DNA of 64,000 nt from Heligmosomoides polygyrus polygyrus (GCA_947396885.1 OX377204.1:53927139-53991138), one strand, 5' to 3'. Counted from the first letter of the stretch, positions 1 through 8,197 are shown. A program made the numbers and translations. Notes: generated from the letters alone by a model not told the origin.

Positions 1-75
1 CACGTACGCGGTGGTCCGCTAGGAGATGAAGTTCTTCGTGGACGCAATGGGCTCCATGCCTGTCGGCGGTGCTAT

Positions 76-157
76 GCAGCGATGTCCGGTTGGTTAAGGA
101 GATTGACTCGAAATAAATTGGGCTCTGCCCGCGCAGGTTCGAATCCTGCTCGCTGCG
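76..157 (+). tRNA. tRNA-Ser(CGA)-like, class E
   Basis: First complete copy. The D loop reads GGTTGG instead of GAGTGG, so A14 (partner of U8) and G15 are lost and the A box is damaged. TAAAT in place of TCAAT puts a G30:A40 mismatch in the anticodon stem. Acceptor, D stem, T stem, B box and TTTT are intact. A transcribed, charged product is doubtful. Confidence 0.65.
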
Positions 158-288
158 AATCGTTTTGCAATGGTCCGTGATGCGCAGATTGGGTGGATGG
201 GAGCTAACGAGTACACGTACGCAGTGGTCCGCTAGGAGATGAAGTTCTTCGTGGACGCAATGGGCTCCATGCCTGTCGGCGGTGCTAT
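158..288 (+). repeat. representative long spacer (131 bp)
   Basis: This is the inter-tRNA spacer of the 212-213-bp unit. It opens with the trailer AATCG-TTTT, then a variable G-rich patch (alleles: gattgggtgg, gattgggggg, gattggggtg, gattatgggg, gattatgtgg), then a conserved stretch of about 85 bp ending in ggtgctat directly before the tRNA. No ORF of its own, no A-rich or TATA-like box before the gene, and no CAA start motif close to the 5' end are evident. The spacer allele is strongly linked to the class of the tRNA that precedes it. Confidence 0.9.
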
Positions 289-370
289 GCAGCGATGTCC
301 GAGTGGTTAAGGAGATCGACTCGAAATCAATTGGGCTCTGCCCGCGCAGGTTCGAATCCCGCTCGCTGCG
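289..370 (+). tRNA. tRNA-Ser(CGA), class F
   Basis: Class F exemplar: good A and B boxes, but C29:A41 in the anticodon stem, A51:C63 in the T stem, and the trailer reads CTTT rather than TTTT. Each of the three is a T-to-C difference from the paired form. Weak termination would allow transcription toward the next unit. Confidence 0.7.
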
Positions 371-415
371 AATCGCTTTGCAATGTTCCGTGATGCGCAG
401 ATTGGGGGATGGGAG

Positions 416-447
416 CTAGCGAGTACATGTACGCGGCGGTCCGCTAG
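416..447. other. inverted repeat CTAGCG...CGCTAG in long spacer
   Basis: A 6-bp inverted repeat (416-421 with 442-447) flanks a 20-nt loop that itself can form GCGG/CCGC in most units. It recurs in every long spacer with the ctagcg allele and is broken in spacers reading ctaacg. The 58-bp spacer deletion starts within its left arm. Any function is unproven. Confidence 0.5.
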
Positions 448-500
448 GAGATGAAGTTCTTCGTGGACGCAATGGGCTCCATGCCTGTCGGCGGTGCTAT

Positions 501-582
501 GCAGCGATGTCCGAGTGGTTAAGGAGATTGACTAGAAATCAATTGGGCTCTGCCCGCGCAGGTTCGAATCCTGCTCGCTGCG
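501..582 (+). tRNA. tRNA-Ser(AGA), class B
   Basis: Fully paired copy: acceptor 7 bp, D stem TCC/GGA, anticodon stem ATTGA/TCAAT, variable arm GGGC/GCCC, T stem GCAGG/CCTGC. The anticodon loop CTAGAAA places AGA at 34-36, so with A34 to inosine it would read UCU and related serine codons. A box, B box and TTTT are intact. It differs from class A by C34A only. Confidence 0.9.
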
Positions 583-712
583 AATCGTTTTGCAATGTTC
601 CGTGATGCGCAGATTGGGGGATGGGAGCTAGCGAGTACACGTACGCGGCGGTCCGCTAGGAGATGAAGTTCTTCGTGGACGCAATGGGCTCCATGCCTGT
701 CGGCGGTGCTAT

Positions 713-794
713 GCAGCGATGTCCGAGTGGTTAAGGAGATTGACTAGAAATCAATTGGGCTCTGCCCGCGCAGGTTCGAATCCTGCTCGCTGCG
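713..794 (+). tRNA. tRNA-Ser(AGA), class B
   Basis: Fully paired, A/B boxes and TTTT intact; short spacer follows. Confidence 0.9.
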
Positions 795-866
795 AATCGT
801 TTTGCAATGTTCCATGATGCGCAGATTGGGGGATGGAAGCTGCTCCATGCCTGTCGGCGGTGCTAT
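795..866 (+). repeat. representative short spacer (72 bp)
   Basis: This short form lacks 58 bp that in the long spacer lie between the AGCT after the G-rich patch and the GCTCC before the gene-proximal segment. Both junctions share GCT, so a microhomology deletion explains it. It gives the 153-155-bp units and recurs dozens of times, usually carrying ttccatgatg and ggatggaagctgctcc. Confidence 0.88.
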
Positions 867-948
867 GCAGCGATGTCCGAGTGGTTAAGGAGATTGACTC
901 GAAATAAATTGGGCTCTGCCCGCGCAGGTTCGAATCCTGCTCGCTGCG
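867..948 (+). tRNA. tRNA-Ser(CGA), class C
   Basis: Class C exemplar: normal D loop, T stem, B box and TTTT; the sole defect is G30:A40 in the middle of the anticodon stem (TAAAT for TCAAT). Anticodon loop CTCGAAA unchanged. Confidence 0.75.
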
Positions 949-1079
949 AATCGTTTTGCAATGGTCCGTGATGCGCAGATTGGGTGGATGGGAGCTAACG
1001 AGTACACGTACGCGGTGGTCCGCTAGGAGATGAAGTTCTTCGTGGACGCAATGGGCTCCATGCCTGTCGGCGGTGCTAC

Positions 1080-1161
1080 GCAGCGATGTCCGGTTGGTTA
1101 AGGAGATTGACTCGAAATCAATTGGGCTCTGCCCGCGCAGGTTCGAATCCTGCTCGCTGCG
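1080..1161 (+). tRNA. tRNA-Ser(CGA), class D
   Basis: Class D exemplar: all stems pair and TTTT is present, but the D loop is GGTTGG, so the near-universal A14 and G15 are lost and the A box is off consensus. Preceded by gctac rather than gctat. Confidence 0.75.
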
Positions 1162-1292
1162 AATCGTTTTGCAATGGTCCGTGATGCGCAGATTGGGTGG
1201 ATGGGAGCTAACGAGTACACGTACGCGGTGGTCCGCTAGGAGATGAAGTTCTTCGTGGACGCAATGGGCTCCATGCCTGTCGGCGGTGCTAT

Positions 1293-1374
1293 GCAGCGAT
1301 GTCCGGCTGGTTAAGGAGACTGACTCGAAATCAATTGGGCTCTGCCCGCGCAGGTTCGAATCCCGCTCGCTGCG
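1293..1374 (+). tRNA. tRNA-Ser(CGA)-like, class G
   Basis: Class G exemplar: D loop GGCTGG, C28:A42 in the anticodon stem and A51:C63 in the T stem; TTTT kept. Probably a pseudogene. Confidence 0.6.
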
Positions 1375-1505
1375 AATCGTTTTGCAATGTTCCGTGATGC
1401 GCAGATTGGGGGGATGGGAGCTAGCGAGTACACGTACGCGGTGGTCCGCTAGGAGATGAAGTTCTTCGTGGACGCAATGGGCTCCATGCCTGTCGACGGT
1501 GCTAT

Positions 1506-1587
1506 GCAGCGATGTCCGGCTGGTTAAGGAGACTGACTCGAAATCAATTGGGCTCTGCCCGCGCAGGTTCGAATCCCGCTCGCTGCG
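1506..1587 (+). tRNA. tRNA-Ser(CGA)-like, class G
   Basis: GGCTGG D loop; C28:A42, A51:C63; TTTT. Leader has tgtcgacgg. Confidence 0.6.
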
Positions 1588-1718
1588 AATCGTTTTGCAA
1601 TGGTCCGTGATGCGCAGATTGGGTGGATGGGAGCTAACGAGTACACGTACGCGGTGGTCCGCTAGGAGATGAAGTTCTTCGTGGACGCAATGGGCTCCAT
1701 GCCTGTCGGCGGTGCTAT

Positions 1719-1800
1719 GTAGCGATGTCCGGTTGGTTAAGGAGATTGACTCGAAATCAATTGGGCTCTGCCCGCGCAGGTTCGAATCCCGCTCGCTGCG
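1719..1800 (+). tRNA. tRNA-Ser(CGA)-like, class D' with C2T
   Basis: Acceptor starts GTAGCGA (T2:G71 wobble); GGTTGG; A51:C63; TTTT. Confidence 0.65.
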
Positions 1801-1931
1801 AATCGTTTTGCAATGGTCCGTGATGCGCAGATTGGGTGGATGGGAGCTAACGAGTACACGTACGCGGTGGTCCGCTAGGAGATGAAGTTCTTCGTGGACG
1901 CAATGGGCTCCATGCCTGTCGGCGGTGCTAT

Positions 1932-2013
1932 GTAGCGATGTCCGGTTGGTTAAGGAGATTGACTCGAAATCAATTGGGCTCTGCCCGCGCAGGTTCGAAT
2001 CCTGCTCGCTGCG
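1932..2013 (+). tRNA. tRNA-Ser(CGA), class D with C2T
   Basis: T2:G71 wobble in the acceptor; GGTTGG; other stems paired; TTTT. Confidence 0.7.
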
Positions 2014-2144
2014 AATCGTTTTGCAATGTTCCGTGATGCGCAGATTGGGGGGATGGGAGCTAGCGAGTACACGTACGCGGTGGTCCGCTAGGAGATGAAG
2101 TTCTTCGTGGACGCAATGGGCTCCATGCCTGTCGGCGGTGCTAT

Positions 2145-2226
2145 GCAGCGATGTCCGGTTGGTTAAGGAGATTGACTCGAAATAAATTGGGCTCTGCCCG
2201 CGCAGGTTCGAATCCTGCTCGCTGCG
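2145..2226 (+). tRNA. tRNA-Ser(CGA)-like, class E
   Basis: GGTTGG D loop plus G30:A40; TTTT. Confidence 0.65.
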
Positions 2227-2357
2227 AATCGTTTTGCAATGGTCCGTGATGCGCAGATTGGGTGGATGGGAGCTAACGAGTACACGTACGCAGTGGTCCG
2301 CTAGGAGATGAAGTTCTTCGTGGACGCAATGGGCTCCATGCCTGTCGGCGGTGCTAT

Positions 2358-2439
2358 GCAGCGATGTCCGAGTGGTTAAGGAGATTGACTCGAAATCAAT
2401 TGGGCTCTGCCCGCGCAGGTTCGAATCCCGCTCGCTGCG
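2358..2439 (+). tRNA. tRNA-Ser(CGA), class F'
   Basis: Here F' means the anticodon stem is paired (ATTGA). Remaining defects are A51:C63 and the CTTT trailer. Confidence 0.78.
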
Positions 2440-2569
2440 AATCGCTTTGCAATGTTCCGTGATGCGCAGATTGGGGGATGGGAGCTAGCGAGTACATGTA
2501 CGCGGCGGTCCGCTAGGAGATGAAGTTCTTCGTGGACGCAATGGGCTCCATGCCTGTCGGCGGTGCTAT

Positions 2570-2651
2570 GCAGCGATGTCCGAGTGGTTAAGGAGATTGA
2601 CTAGAAATCAATTGGGCTCTGCCCGCGCAGGTTCGAATCCTGCTCGCTGCG
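2570..2651 (+). tRNA. tRNA-Ser(AGA), class B
   Basis: Fully paired; boxes and TTTT intact. Confidence 0.9.
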
Positions 2652-2782
2652 AATCGTTTTGCAATGTTCCGTGATGCGCAGATTGGGTGGATGGGAGCTA
2701 ACGAGTACACGTACGCGGTGGTCCGCTAGGAGATGAAGTTCTTCGTGGACGCAATGGGCTCCATGCCTGTCGGCGGTGCTAT

Positions 2783-2864
2783 GCAGCGATGTCCGAGTGG
2801 TTAAGGAGATCGACTCGAAATCAATTGGGCTCTGCCCGCGCAGGTTCGAATCCCGCTCGCTGCG
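2783..2864 (+). tRNA. tRNA-Ser(CGA), class F
   Basis: C29:A41 and A51:C63; trailer CTTT. Confidence 0.7.
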
Positions 2865-2994
2865 AATCGCTTTGCAATGTTCCGTGATGCGCAGATTGGG
2901 GGATGGGAGCTAGCGAGTACACGTACGCGGCGGTCCGCTAGGAGATGAAGTTCTTCGTGGACGCAATGGGCTCCATGCCTGTCGGCGGTGCTAT

Positions 2995-3076
2995 GCAGCG
3001 ATGTCCGAGTGGTTAAGGAGATTGACTAGAAATCAATTGGGCTCTGCCCGCGCAGGTTCGAATCCTGCTCGCTGCG
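2995..3076 (+). tRNA. tRNA-Ser(AGA), class B
   Basis: Fully paired; TTTT; short spacer follows. Confidence 0.9.
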
Positions 3077-3148
3077 AATCGTTTTGCAATGTTCCATGAT
3101 GCGCAGATTGGGGGATGGAAGCTGCTCCATGCCTGTCGGCGGTGCTAT

Positions 3149-3230
3149 GCAGCGATGTCCGAGTGGTTAAGGAGATTGACTCGAAATAAATTGGGCTCTG
3201 CCCGCGCAGGTTCGAATCCTGCTCGCTGCG
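3149..3230 (+). tRNA. tRNA-Ser(CGA), class C
   Basis: G30:A40 only; TTTT. Confidence 0.75.
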
Positions 3231-3361
3231 AATCGTTTTGCAATGGTCCGTGATGCGCAGATTGGGTGGATGGGAGCTAACGAGTACACGTACGCGGTGG
3301 TCCGCTAGGAGATGAAGTTCTTCGTGGACGCAATGGGCTCCATGCCTGTCGGCGGTGCTAC

Positions 3362-3443
3362 GCAGCGATGTCCGGTTGGTTAAGGAGATTGACTCGAAAT
3401 CAATTGGGCTCTGCCCGCGCAGGTTCGAATCCTGCTCGCTGCG
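3362..3443 (+). tRNA. tRNA-Ser(CGA), class D
   Basis: Stems paired; GGTTGG D loop; gctac leader; TTTT. Confidence 0.75.
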
Positions 3444-3574
3444 AATCGTTTTGCAATGGTCCGTGATGCGCAGATTGGGTGGATGGGAGCTAACGAGTAC
3501 ACGTACGCGGTGGTCCGCTAGGAGATGAAGTTCTTCGTGGACGCAATGGGCTCCATGCCTGTCGGCGGTGCTAT

Positions 3575-3656
3575 GCAGCGATGTCCGAGTGGTTAAGGAG
3601 ATCGACTCGAAATCAATTGGGCTCTGCCCGCGCAGGTTCGAATCCCGCTCGCTGCG
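3575..3656 (+). tRNA. tRNA-Ser(CGA), class F
   Basis: C29:A41, A51:C63; CTTT; short spacer follows. Confidence 0.7.
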
Positions 3657-3728
3657 AATCGCTTTGCAATGTTCCATGATGCGCAGATTGGGGGATGGAA
3701 GCTGCTCCATGCCTGTCGGCGGTGCTAT

Positions 3729-3810
3729 GCAGCGATGTCCGAGTGGTTAAGGAGATTGACTCGAAATCAATTGGGCTCTGCCCGCGCAGGTTCGAATCCC
3801 GCTCGCTGCG
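3729..3810 (+). tRNA. tRNA-Ser(CGA), class F'
   Basis: Anticodon stem paired; A51:C63; CTTT. Confidence 0.78.
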
Positions 3811-3940
3811 AATCGCTTTGCAATGTTCCGTGATGCGCAGATTGGGGGATGGGAGCTAGCGAGTACATGTACGCGGCGGTCCGCTAGGAGATGAAGTTCT
3901 TCGTGGACGCAATGGGCTCCATGCCTGTCGGCGGTGCTAT

Positions 3941-4022
3941 GCAGCGATGTCCGAGTGGTTAAGGAGATTGACTAGAAATCAATTGGGCTCTGCCCGCGCA
4001 GGTTCGAATCCTGCTCGCTGCG
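3941..4022 (+). tRNA. tRNA-Ser(AGA), class B
   Basis: Fully paired; TTTT. Confidence 0.9.
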
Positions 4023-4153
4023 AATCGTTTTGCAATGTTCCGTGATGCGCAGATTGGGGGGATGGGAGCTAGCGAGTACACGTACGCGGTGGTCCGCTAG
4101 GAGATGAAGTTCTTCGTGGACGCAATGGGCTCCATGCCTGTCGGCGGTGCTAT

Positions 4154-4235
4154 GCAGCGATGTGCGGTTGGTTAAGGAGATTGACTCGAAATAAATTGGG
4201 CTCTGCCCGCGCAGGTTCGAATCCTGCTCGCTGTG
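4154..4235 (+). tRNA. tRNA-Ser(CGA)-like, class H with C72T
   Basis: Class H exemplar: C11G opposes G24 in the D stem, D loop GGTTGG, G30:A40. This copy also has C72T, giving a G1:T72 wobble. Probably a pseudogene. Confidence 0.6.
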
Positions 4236-4307
4236 AATCGTTTTGCAATGTTCCATGATGCGCAGATTGGGGGATGGAAGCTGCTCCATGCCTGTCGGCG
4301 GTGCTAT

Positions 4308-4389
4308 GCAGCGATGTCCGGCTGGTTAAGGAGACTGACTCGAAATCAATTGGGCTCTGCCCGCGCAGGTTCGAATCCCGCTCGCTGCG
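4308..4389 (+). tRNA. tRNA-Ser(CGA)-like, class G
   Basis: GGCTGG; C28:A42, A51:C63; TTTT; short spacer before it. Confidence 0.6.
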
Positions 4390-4520
4390 AATCGTTTTGC
4401 AATGTTCCGTGATGCGCAGATTGGGGGGATGGGAGCTAGCGAGTACACGAACGCGGCGGTCCGCTAGGAGATGAAGTTCTTCGTGGACGCAATGGGCTCC
4501 ATGCCTGTCGGCGGTGCTAT

Positions 4521-4602
4521 GCAGCGATGTCCGGCTGGTTAAGGAGACTGACTCGAAATCAATTGGGCTCTGCCCGCGCAGGTTCGAATCCCGCTCGCTG
4601 CG
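4521..4602 (+). tRNA. tRNA-Ser(CGA)-like, class G
   Basis: GGCTGG; C28:A42, A51:C63; TTTT. Confidence 0.6.
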
Positions 4603-4733
4603 AATCGTTTTGCAATGTTCCGTGATGCGCAGATTGGGGGGATGGGAGCTAGCGAGTACACGTACGCGGTGGTCCGCTAGGAGATGAAGTTCTTCGTGGA
4701 CGCAATGGGCTCCATGCCTGTCGACGGTGCTAT

Positions 4734-4815
4734 GCAGCGATGTCCGGTTGGTTAAGGAGATTGACTCGAAATCAATTGGGCTCTGCCCGCGCAGGTTCGA
4801 ATCCTGCTCGCTGCG
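4734..4815 (+). tRNA. tRNA-Ser(CGA), class D
   Basis: Stems paired; GGTTGG; tcgacgg leader as before 1506. Confidence 0.75.
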
Positions 4816-4946
4816 AATCGTTTTGCAATGGTCCGTGATGCGCAGATTGGGTGGATGGGAGCTAACGAGTACACGTACGCGGTGGTCCGCTAGGAGATGA
4901 AGTTCTTCGTGGACGCAATGGGCTCCATGCCTGTCGGCGGTGCTAT

Positions 4947-5028
4947 GCAGCGATGTCCGGCTGGTTAAGGAGACTGACTCGAAATCAATTGGGCTCTGCC
5001 CGCGCAGGTTCGAATCCCGCTCGCTGCG
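4947..5028 (+). tRNA. tRNA-Ser(CGA)-like, class G
   Basis: GGCTGG; C28:A42, A51:C63; TTTT. Confidence 0.6.
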
Positions 5029-5159
5029 AATCGTTTTGCAATGGTCCGTGATGCGCAGATTGGGTGGATGGGAGCTAACGAGTACACGTACGCGGTGGTC
5101 CGCTAGGAGATGAAGTTCTTCGTGGACGCAATGGGCTCCATGCCTGTCGGCGGTGCTAT

Positions 5160-5241
5160 GTAGCGATGTCCGGTTGGTTAAGGAGATTGACTCGAAATCA
5201 ATTGGGCTCTGCCCGCGCAGGTTCGAATCCCGCTCGCTGCG
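5160..5241 (+). tRNA. tRNA-Ser(CGA)-like, class D' with C2T
   Basis: T2:G71; GGTTGG; A51:C63; TTTT; twin of 1719. Confidence 0.65.
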
Positions 5242-5372
5242 AATCGTTTTGCAATGGTCCGTGATGCGCAGATTGGGTGGATGGGAGCTAACGAGTACAC
5301 GTACGCGGTGGTCCGCTAGGAGATGAAGTTCTTCGTGGACGCAATGGGCTCCATGCCTGTCGGCGGTGCTAT

Positions 5373-5454
5373 GTAGCGATGTCCGGTTGGTTAAGGAGAT
5401 TGACTCGAAATCAATTGGGCTCTGCCCGCGCAGGTTCGAATCCTGCTCGCTGCG
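5373..5454 (+). tRNA. tRNA-Ser(CGA), class D with C2T
   Basis: T2:G71; GGTTGG; twin of 1932. Confidence 0.7.
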
Positions 5455-5585
5455 AATCGTTTTGCAATGTTCCGTGATGCGCAGATTGGGGGGATGGGAG
5501 CTAGCGAGTACACGTACGCGGTGGTCCGCTAGGAGATGAAGTTCTTCGTGGACGCAATGGGCTCCATGCCTGTCGGCGGTGCTAT

Positions 5586-5667
5586 GCAGCGATGTCCGGT
5601 TGGTTAAGGAGATTGACTCGAAATAAATTGGGCTCTGCCCGCGCAGGTTCGAATCCTGCTCGCTGCG
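5586..5667 (+). tRNA. tRNA-Ser(CGA)-like, class E
   Basis: GGTTGG plus G30:A40; TTTT. Confidence 0.65.
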
Positions 5668-5798
5668 AATCGTTTTGCAATGGTCCGTGATGCGCAGATT
5701 GGGTGGATGGGAGCTAACGAGTACACGTACGCAGTGGTCCGCTAGGAGATGAAGTTCTTCGTGGACGCAATGGGCTCCATGCCTGTCGGCGGTGCTAT

Positions 5799-5880
5799 GC
5801 AGCGATGTCCGAGTGGTTAAGGAGATCGACTCGAAATCAATTGGGCTCTGCCCGCGCAGGTTCGAATCCCGCTCGCTGCG
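5799..5880 (+). tRNA. tRNA-Ser(CGA), class F
   Basis: C29:A41, A51:C63; CTTT. Confidence 0.7.
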
Positions 5881-6010
5881 AATCGCTTTGCAATGTTCCG
5901 TGATGCGCAGATTGGGGGATGGGAGCTAGCGAGTACACGTACGCGGCGGTCCGCTAGGAGATGAAGTTCTTCGTGGACGCAATGGGCTCCATGCCTGTCG
6001 GCGGTGCTAT

Positions 6011-6092
6011 GCAGCGATGTCCGAGTGGTTAAGGAGATTGACTAGAAATCAATTGGGCTCTGCCCGCGCAGGTTCGAATCCTGCTCGCTGCG
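6011..6092 (+). tRNA. tRNA-Ser(AGA), class B
   Basis: Fully paired; TTTT; short spacer follows. Confidence 0.9.
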
Positions 6093-6164
6093 AATCGTTT
6101 TGCAATGTTCCATGATGCGCAGATTGGGGGATGGAAGCTGCTCCATGCCTGTCGGCGGTGCTAT

Positions 6165-6246
6165 GCAGCGATGTCCGAGTGGTTAAGGAGATTGACTCGA
6201 AATAAATTGGGCTCTGCCCGCGCAGGTTCGAATCCTGCTCGCTGCG
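6165..6246 (+). tRNA. tRNA-Ser(CGA), class C
   Basis: G30:A40; TTTT. Confidence 0.75.
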
Positions 6247-6377
6247 AATCGTTTTGCAATGGTCCGTGATGCGCAGATTGGGTGGATGGGAGCTAACGAG
6301 TACACGTACGCGGTGGTCCGCTAGGAGATGAAGTTCTTCGTGGACGCAATGGGCTCCATGCCTGTCGGCGGTGCTAC

Positions 6378-6459
6378 GCAGCGATGTCCGGTTGGTTAAG
6401 GAGATTGACTCGAAATCAATTGGGCTCTGCCCGCGCAGGTTCGAATCCTGCTCGCTGCG
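6378..6459 (+). tRNA. tRNA-Ser(CGA), class D
   Basis: Stems paired; GGTTGG; gctac leader. Confidence 0.75.
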
Positions 6460-6590
6460 AATCGTTTTGCAATGGTCCGTGATGCGCAGATTGGGTGGAT
6501 GGGAGCTAACGAGTACACGTACGCGGTGGTCCGCTAGGAGATGAAGTTCTTCGTGGACGCAATGGGCTCCATGCCTGTCGGCGGTGCTAT

Positions 6591-6672
6591 GCAGCGATGT
6601 CCGAGTGGTTAAGGAGATCGACTCGAAATCAATTGGGCTCTGCCCGCGCAGGTTCGAATCCCGCTCGCTGCG
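6591..6672 (+). tRNA. tRNA-Ser(CGA), class F
   Basis: C29:A41, A51:C63; CTTT; short spacer follows. Confidence 0.7.
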
Positions 6673-6744
6673 AATCGCTTTGCAATGTTCCATGATGCGC
6701 AGATTGGGGGATGGAAGCTGCTCCATGCCTGTCGGCGGTGCTAT

Positions 6745-6826
6745 GCAGCGATGTCCGAGTGGTTAAGGAGATCGACTCGAAATCAATTGGGCTCTGCCCG
6801 CGCAGGTTCGAATCCCGCTCGCTGCG
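6745..6826 (+). tRNA. tRNA-Ser(CGA), class F
   Basis: C29:A41, A51:C63; CTTT. Confidence 0.7.
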
Positions 6827-6956
6827 AATCGCTTTGCAATGTTCCGTGATGCGCAGATTGGGGGATGGGAGCTAGCGAGTACATGTACGCGGCGGTCCGC
6901 TAGGAGATGAAGTTCTTCGTGGACGCAATGGGCTCCATGCCTGTCGGCGGTGCTAT

Positions 6957-7038
6957 GCAGCGATGTCCGAGTGGTTAAGGAGATCGACTAGAAATCAATT
7001 GGGCTCTGCCCGCGCAGGTTCGAATCCTGCTCGCTGCG
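6957..7038 (+). tRNA. tRNA-Ser(AGA), class B'
   Basis: Here B' means AGA with C29:A41, a mix of class B and the F anticodon arm; T stem and TTTT intact. Confidence 0.78.
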
Positions 7039-7169
7039 AATCGTTTTGCAATGTTCCGTGATGCGCAGATTGGGTGGATGGGAGCTAACGAGTACACGTA
7101 CGCGGTGGTCCGCTAGGAGATGAAGTTCTTCGTGGACGCAATGGGCTCCATGCCTGTCGGCGGTGCTAT

Positions 7170-7251
7170 GCAGCGATGTCCGAGTGGTTAAGGAGATCGA
7201 CTCGAAATCAATTGGGCTCTGCCCGCGCAGGTTCGAATCCCGCTCGCTGCG
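7170..7251 (+). tRNA. tRNA-Ser(CGA), class F
   Basis: C29:A41, A51:C63; CTTT. Confidence 0.7.
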
Positions 7252-7381
7252 AATCGCTTTGCAATGTTCCGTGATGCGCAGATTGGGGGATGGGAGCTAG
7301 CGAGTACACGTACGCGGCGGTCCGCTAGGAGATGAAGTTCTTCGTGGACGCAATGGGCTCCATGCCTGTCGGCGGTGCTAT

Positions 7382-7463
7382 GCAGCGATGTCCGAGTGGT
7401 TAAGGAGATTGACTAGAAATCAATTGGGCTCTGCCCGCGCAGGTTCGAATCCTGCTCGCTGCG
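7382..7463 (+). tRNA. tRNA-Ser(AGA), class B
   Basis: Fully paired; TTTT; short spacer follows. Confidence 0.9.
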
Positions 7464-7535
7464 AATCGTTTTGCAATGTTCCATGATGCGCAGATTGGGG
7501 GATGGAAGCTGCTCCATGCCTGTCGGCGGTGCTAT

Positions 7536-7617
7536 GCAGCGATGTCCGAGTGGTTAAGGAGATTGACTCGAAATAAATTGGGCTCTGCCCGCGCAGGTTC
7601 GAATCCTGCTCGCTGCG
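7536..7617 (+). tRNA. tRNA-Ser(CGA), class C
   Basis: G30:A40; TTTT. Confidence 0.75.
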
Positions 7618-7748
7618 AATCGTTTTGCAATGGTCCGTGATGCGCAGATTGGGTGGATGGGAGCTAACGAGTACACGTACGCGGTGGTCCGCTAGGAGAT
7701 GAAGTTCTTCGTGGACGCAATGGGCTCCATGCCTGTCGGCGGTGCTAC

Positions 7749-7830
7749 GCAGCGATGTCCGGTTGGTTAAGGAGATTGACTCGAAATCAATTGGGCTCTG
7801 CCCGCGCAGGTTCGAATCCTGCTCGCTGCG
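7749..7830 (+). tRNA. tRNA-Ser(CGA), class D
   Basis: Stems paired; GGTTGG; gctac leader. Confidence 0.75.
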
Positions 7831-7961
7831 AATCGTTTTGCAATGGTCCGTGATGCGCAGATTGGGTGGATGGGAGCTAACGAGTACACGTACGCGGTGG
7901 TCCGCTAGGAGATGAAGTTCTTCGTGGACGCAATGGGCTCCATGCCTGTCGGCGGTGCTAT

Positions 7962-8043
7962 GCAGCGATGTCCGAGTGGTTAAGGAGATCGACTCGAAAT
8001 CAATTGGGCTCTGCCCGCGCAGGTTCGAATCCCGCTCGCTGCG
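7962..8043 (+). tRNA. tRNA-Ser(CGA), class F
   Basis: C29:A41, A51:C63; CTTT; short spacer follows. Confidence 0.7.
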
Positions 8044-8115
8044 AATCGCTTTGCAATGTTCCATGATGCGCAGATTGGGGGATGGAAGCTGCTCCATGCC
8101 TGTCGGCGGTGCTAT

Positions 8116-8197
8116 GCAGCGATGTCCGAGTGGTTAAGGAGATTGACTCGAAATCAATTGGGCTCTGCCCGCGCAGGTTCGAATCCCGCTCGCTGCG
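8116..8197 (+). tRNA. tRNA-Ser(CGA), class F'
   Basis: Anticodon stem paired; A51:C63; CTTT. Confidence 0.78.

Larger units (their letters stand above)
1506..2300 (+). repeat. 3,441-bp displaced repeat, copy 1
   Basis: The run G, D'(C2T), D(C2T), E starting at 1506, 1719, 1932 and 2145 recurs with the same rare C2T variants 3,441 bp further on at 4947-5741. Confidence 0.8.
4947..5741 (+). repeat. 3,441-bp displaced repeat, copy 2
   Basis: Copies at 4947, 5160, 5373 and 5586 match 1506-2300 in class order and in the rare C2T acceptor variant. Confidence 0.8.

Noticed and set aside
158..288. GCGG/CCGC hairpin and GAAG-TT-CTTC in the spacer as a regulatory RNA
   Set aside because: The stems are only 4 bp, the loop bases vary between units, and nothing else supports a structured RNA; only the 6-bp CTAGCG inverted repeat was kept as a weak note.
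501..582. Amber-suppressor tRNA with anticodon CTA
   Set aside because: CTA is visible in GACTAGAAATC, but the 7-nt loop set by stem ATTGA/TCAAT is CTAGAAA, so T33 is followed by AGA at 34-36.
3568..3750. Short plus-strand ORFs of 60-88 codons starting near the tRNA 5' end
   Set aside because: They are sense-strand read-through of the tRNA and spacer, repeated with every unit, with no sign of coding constraint.
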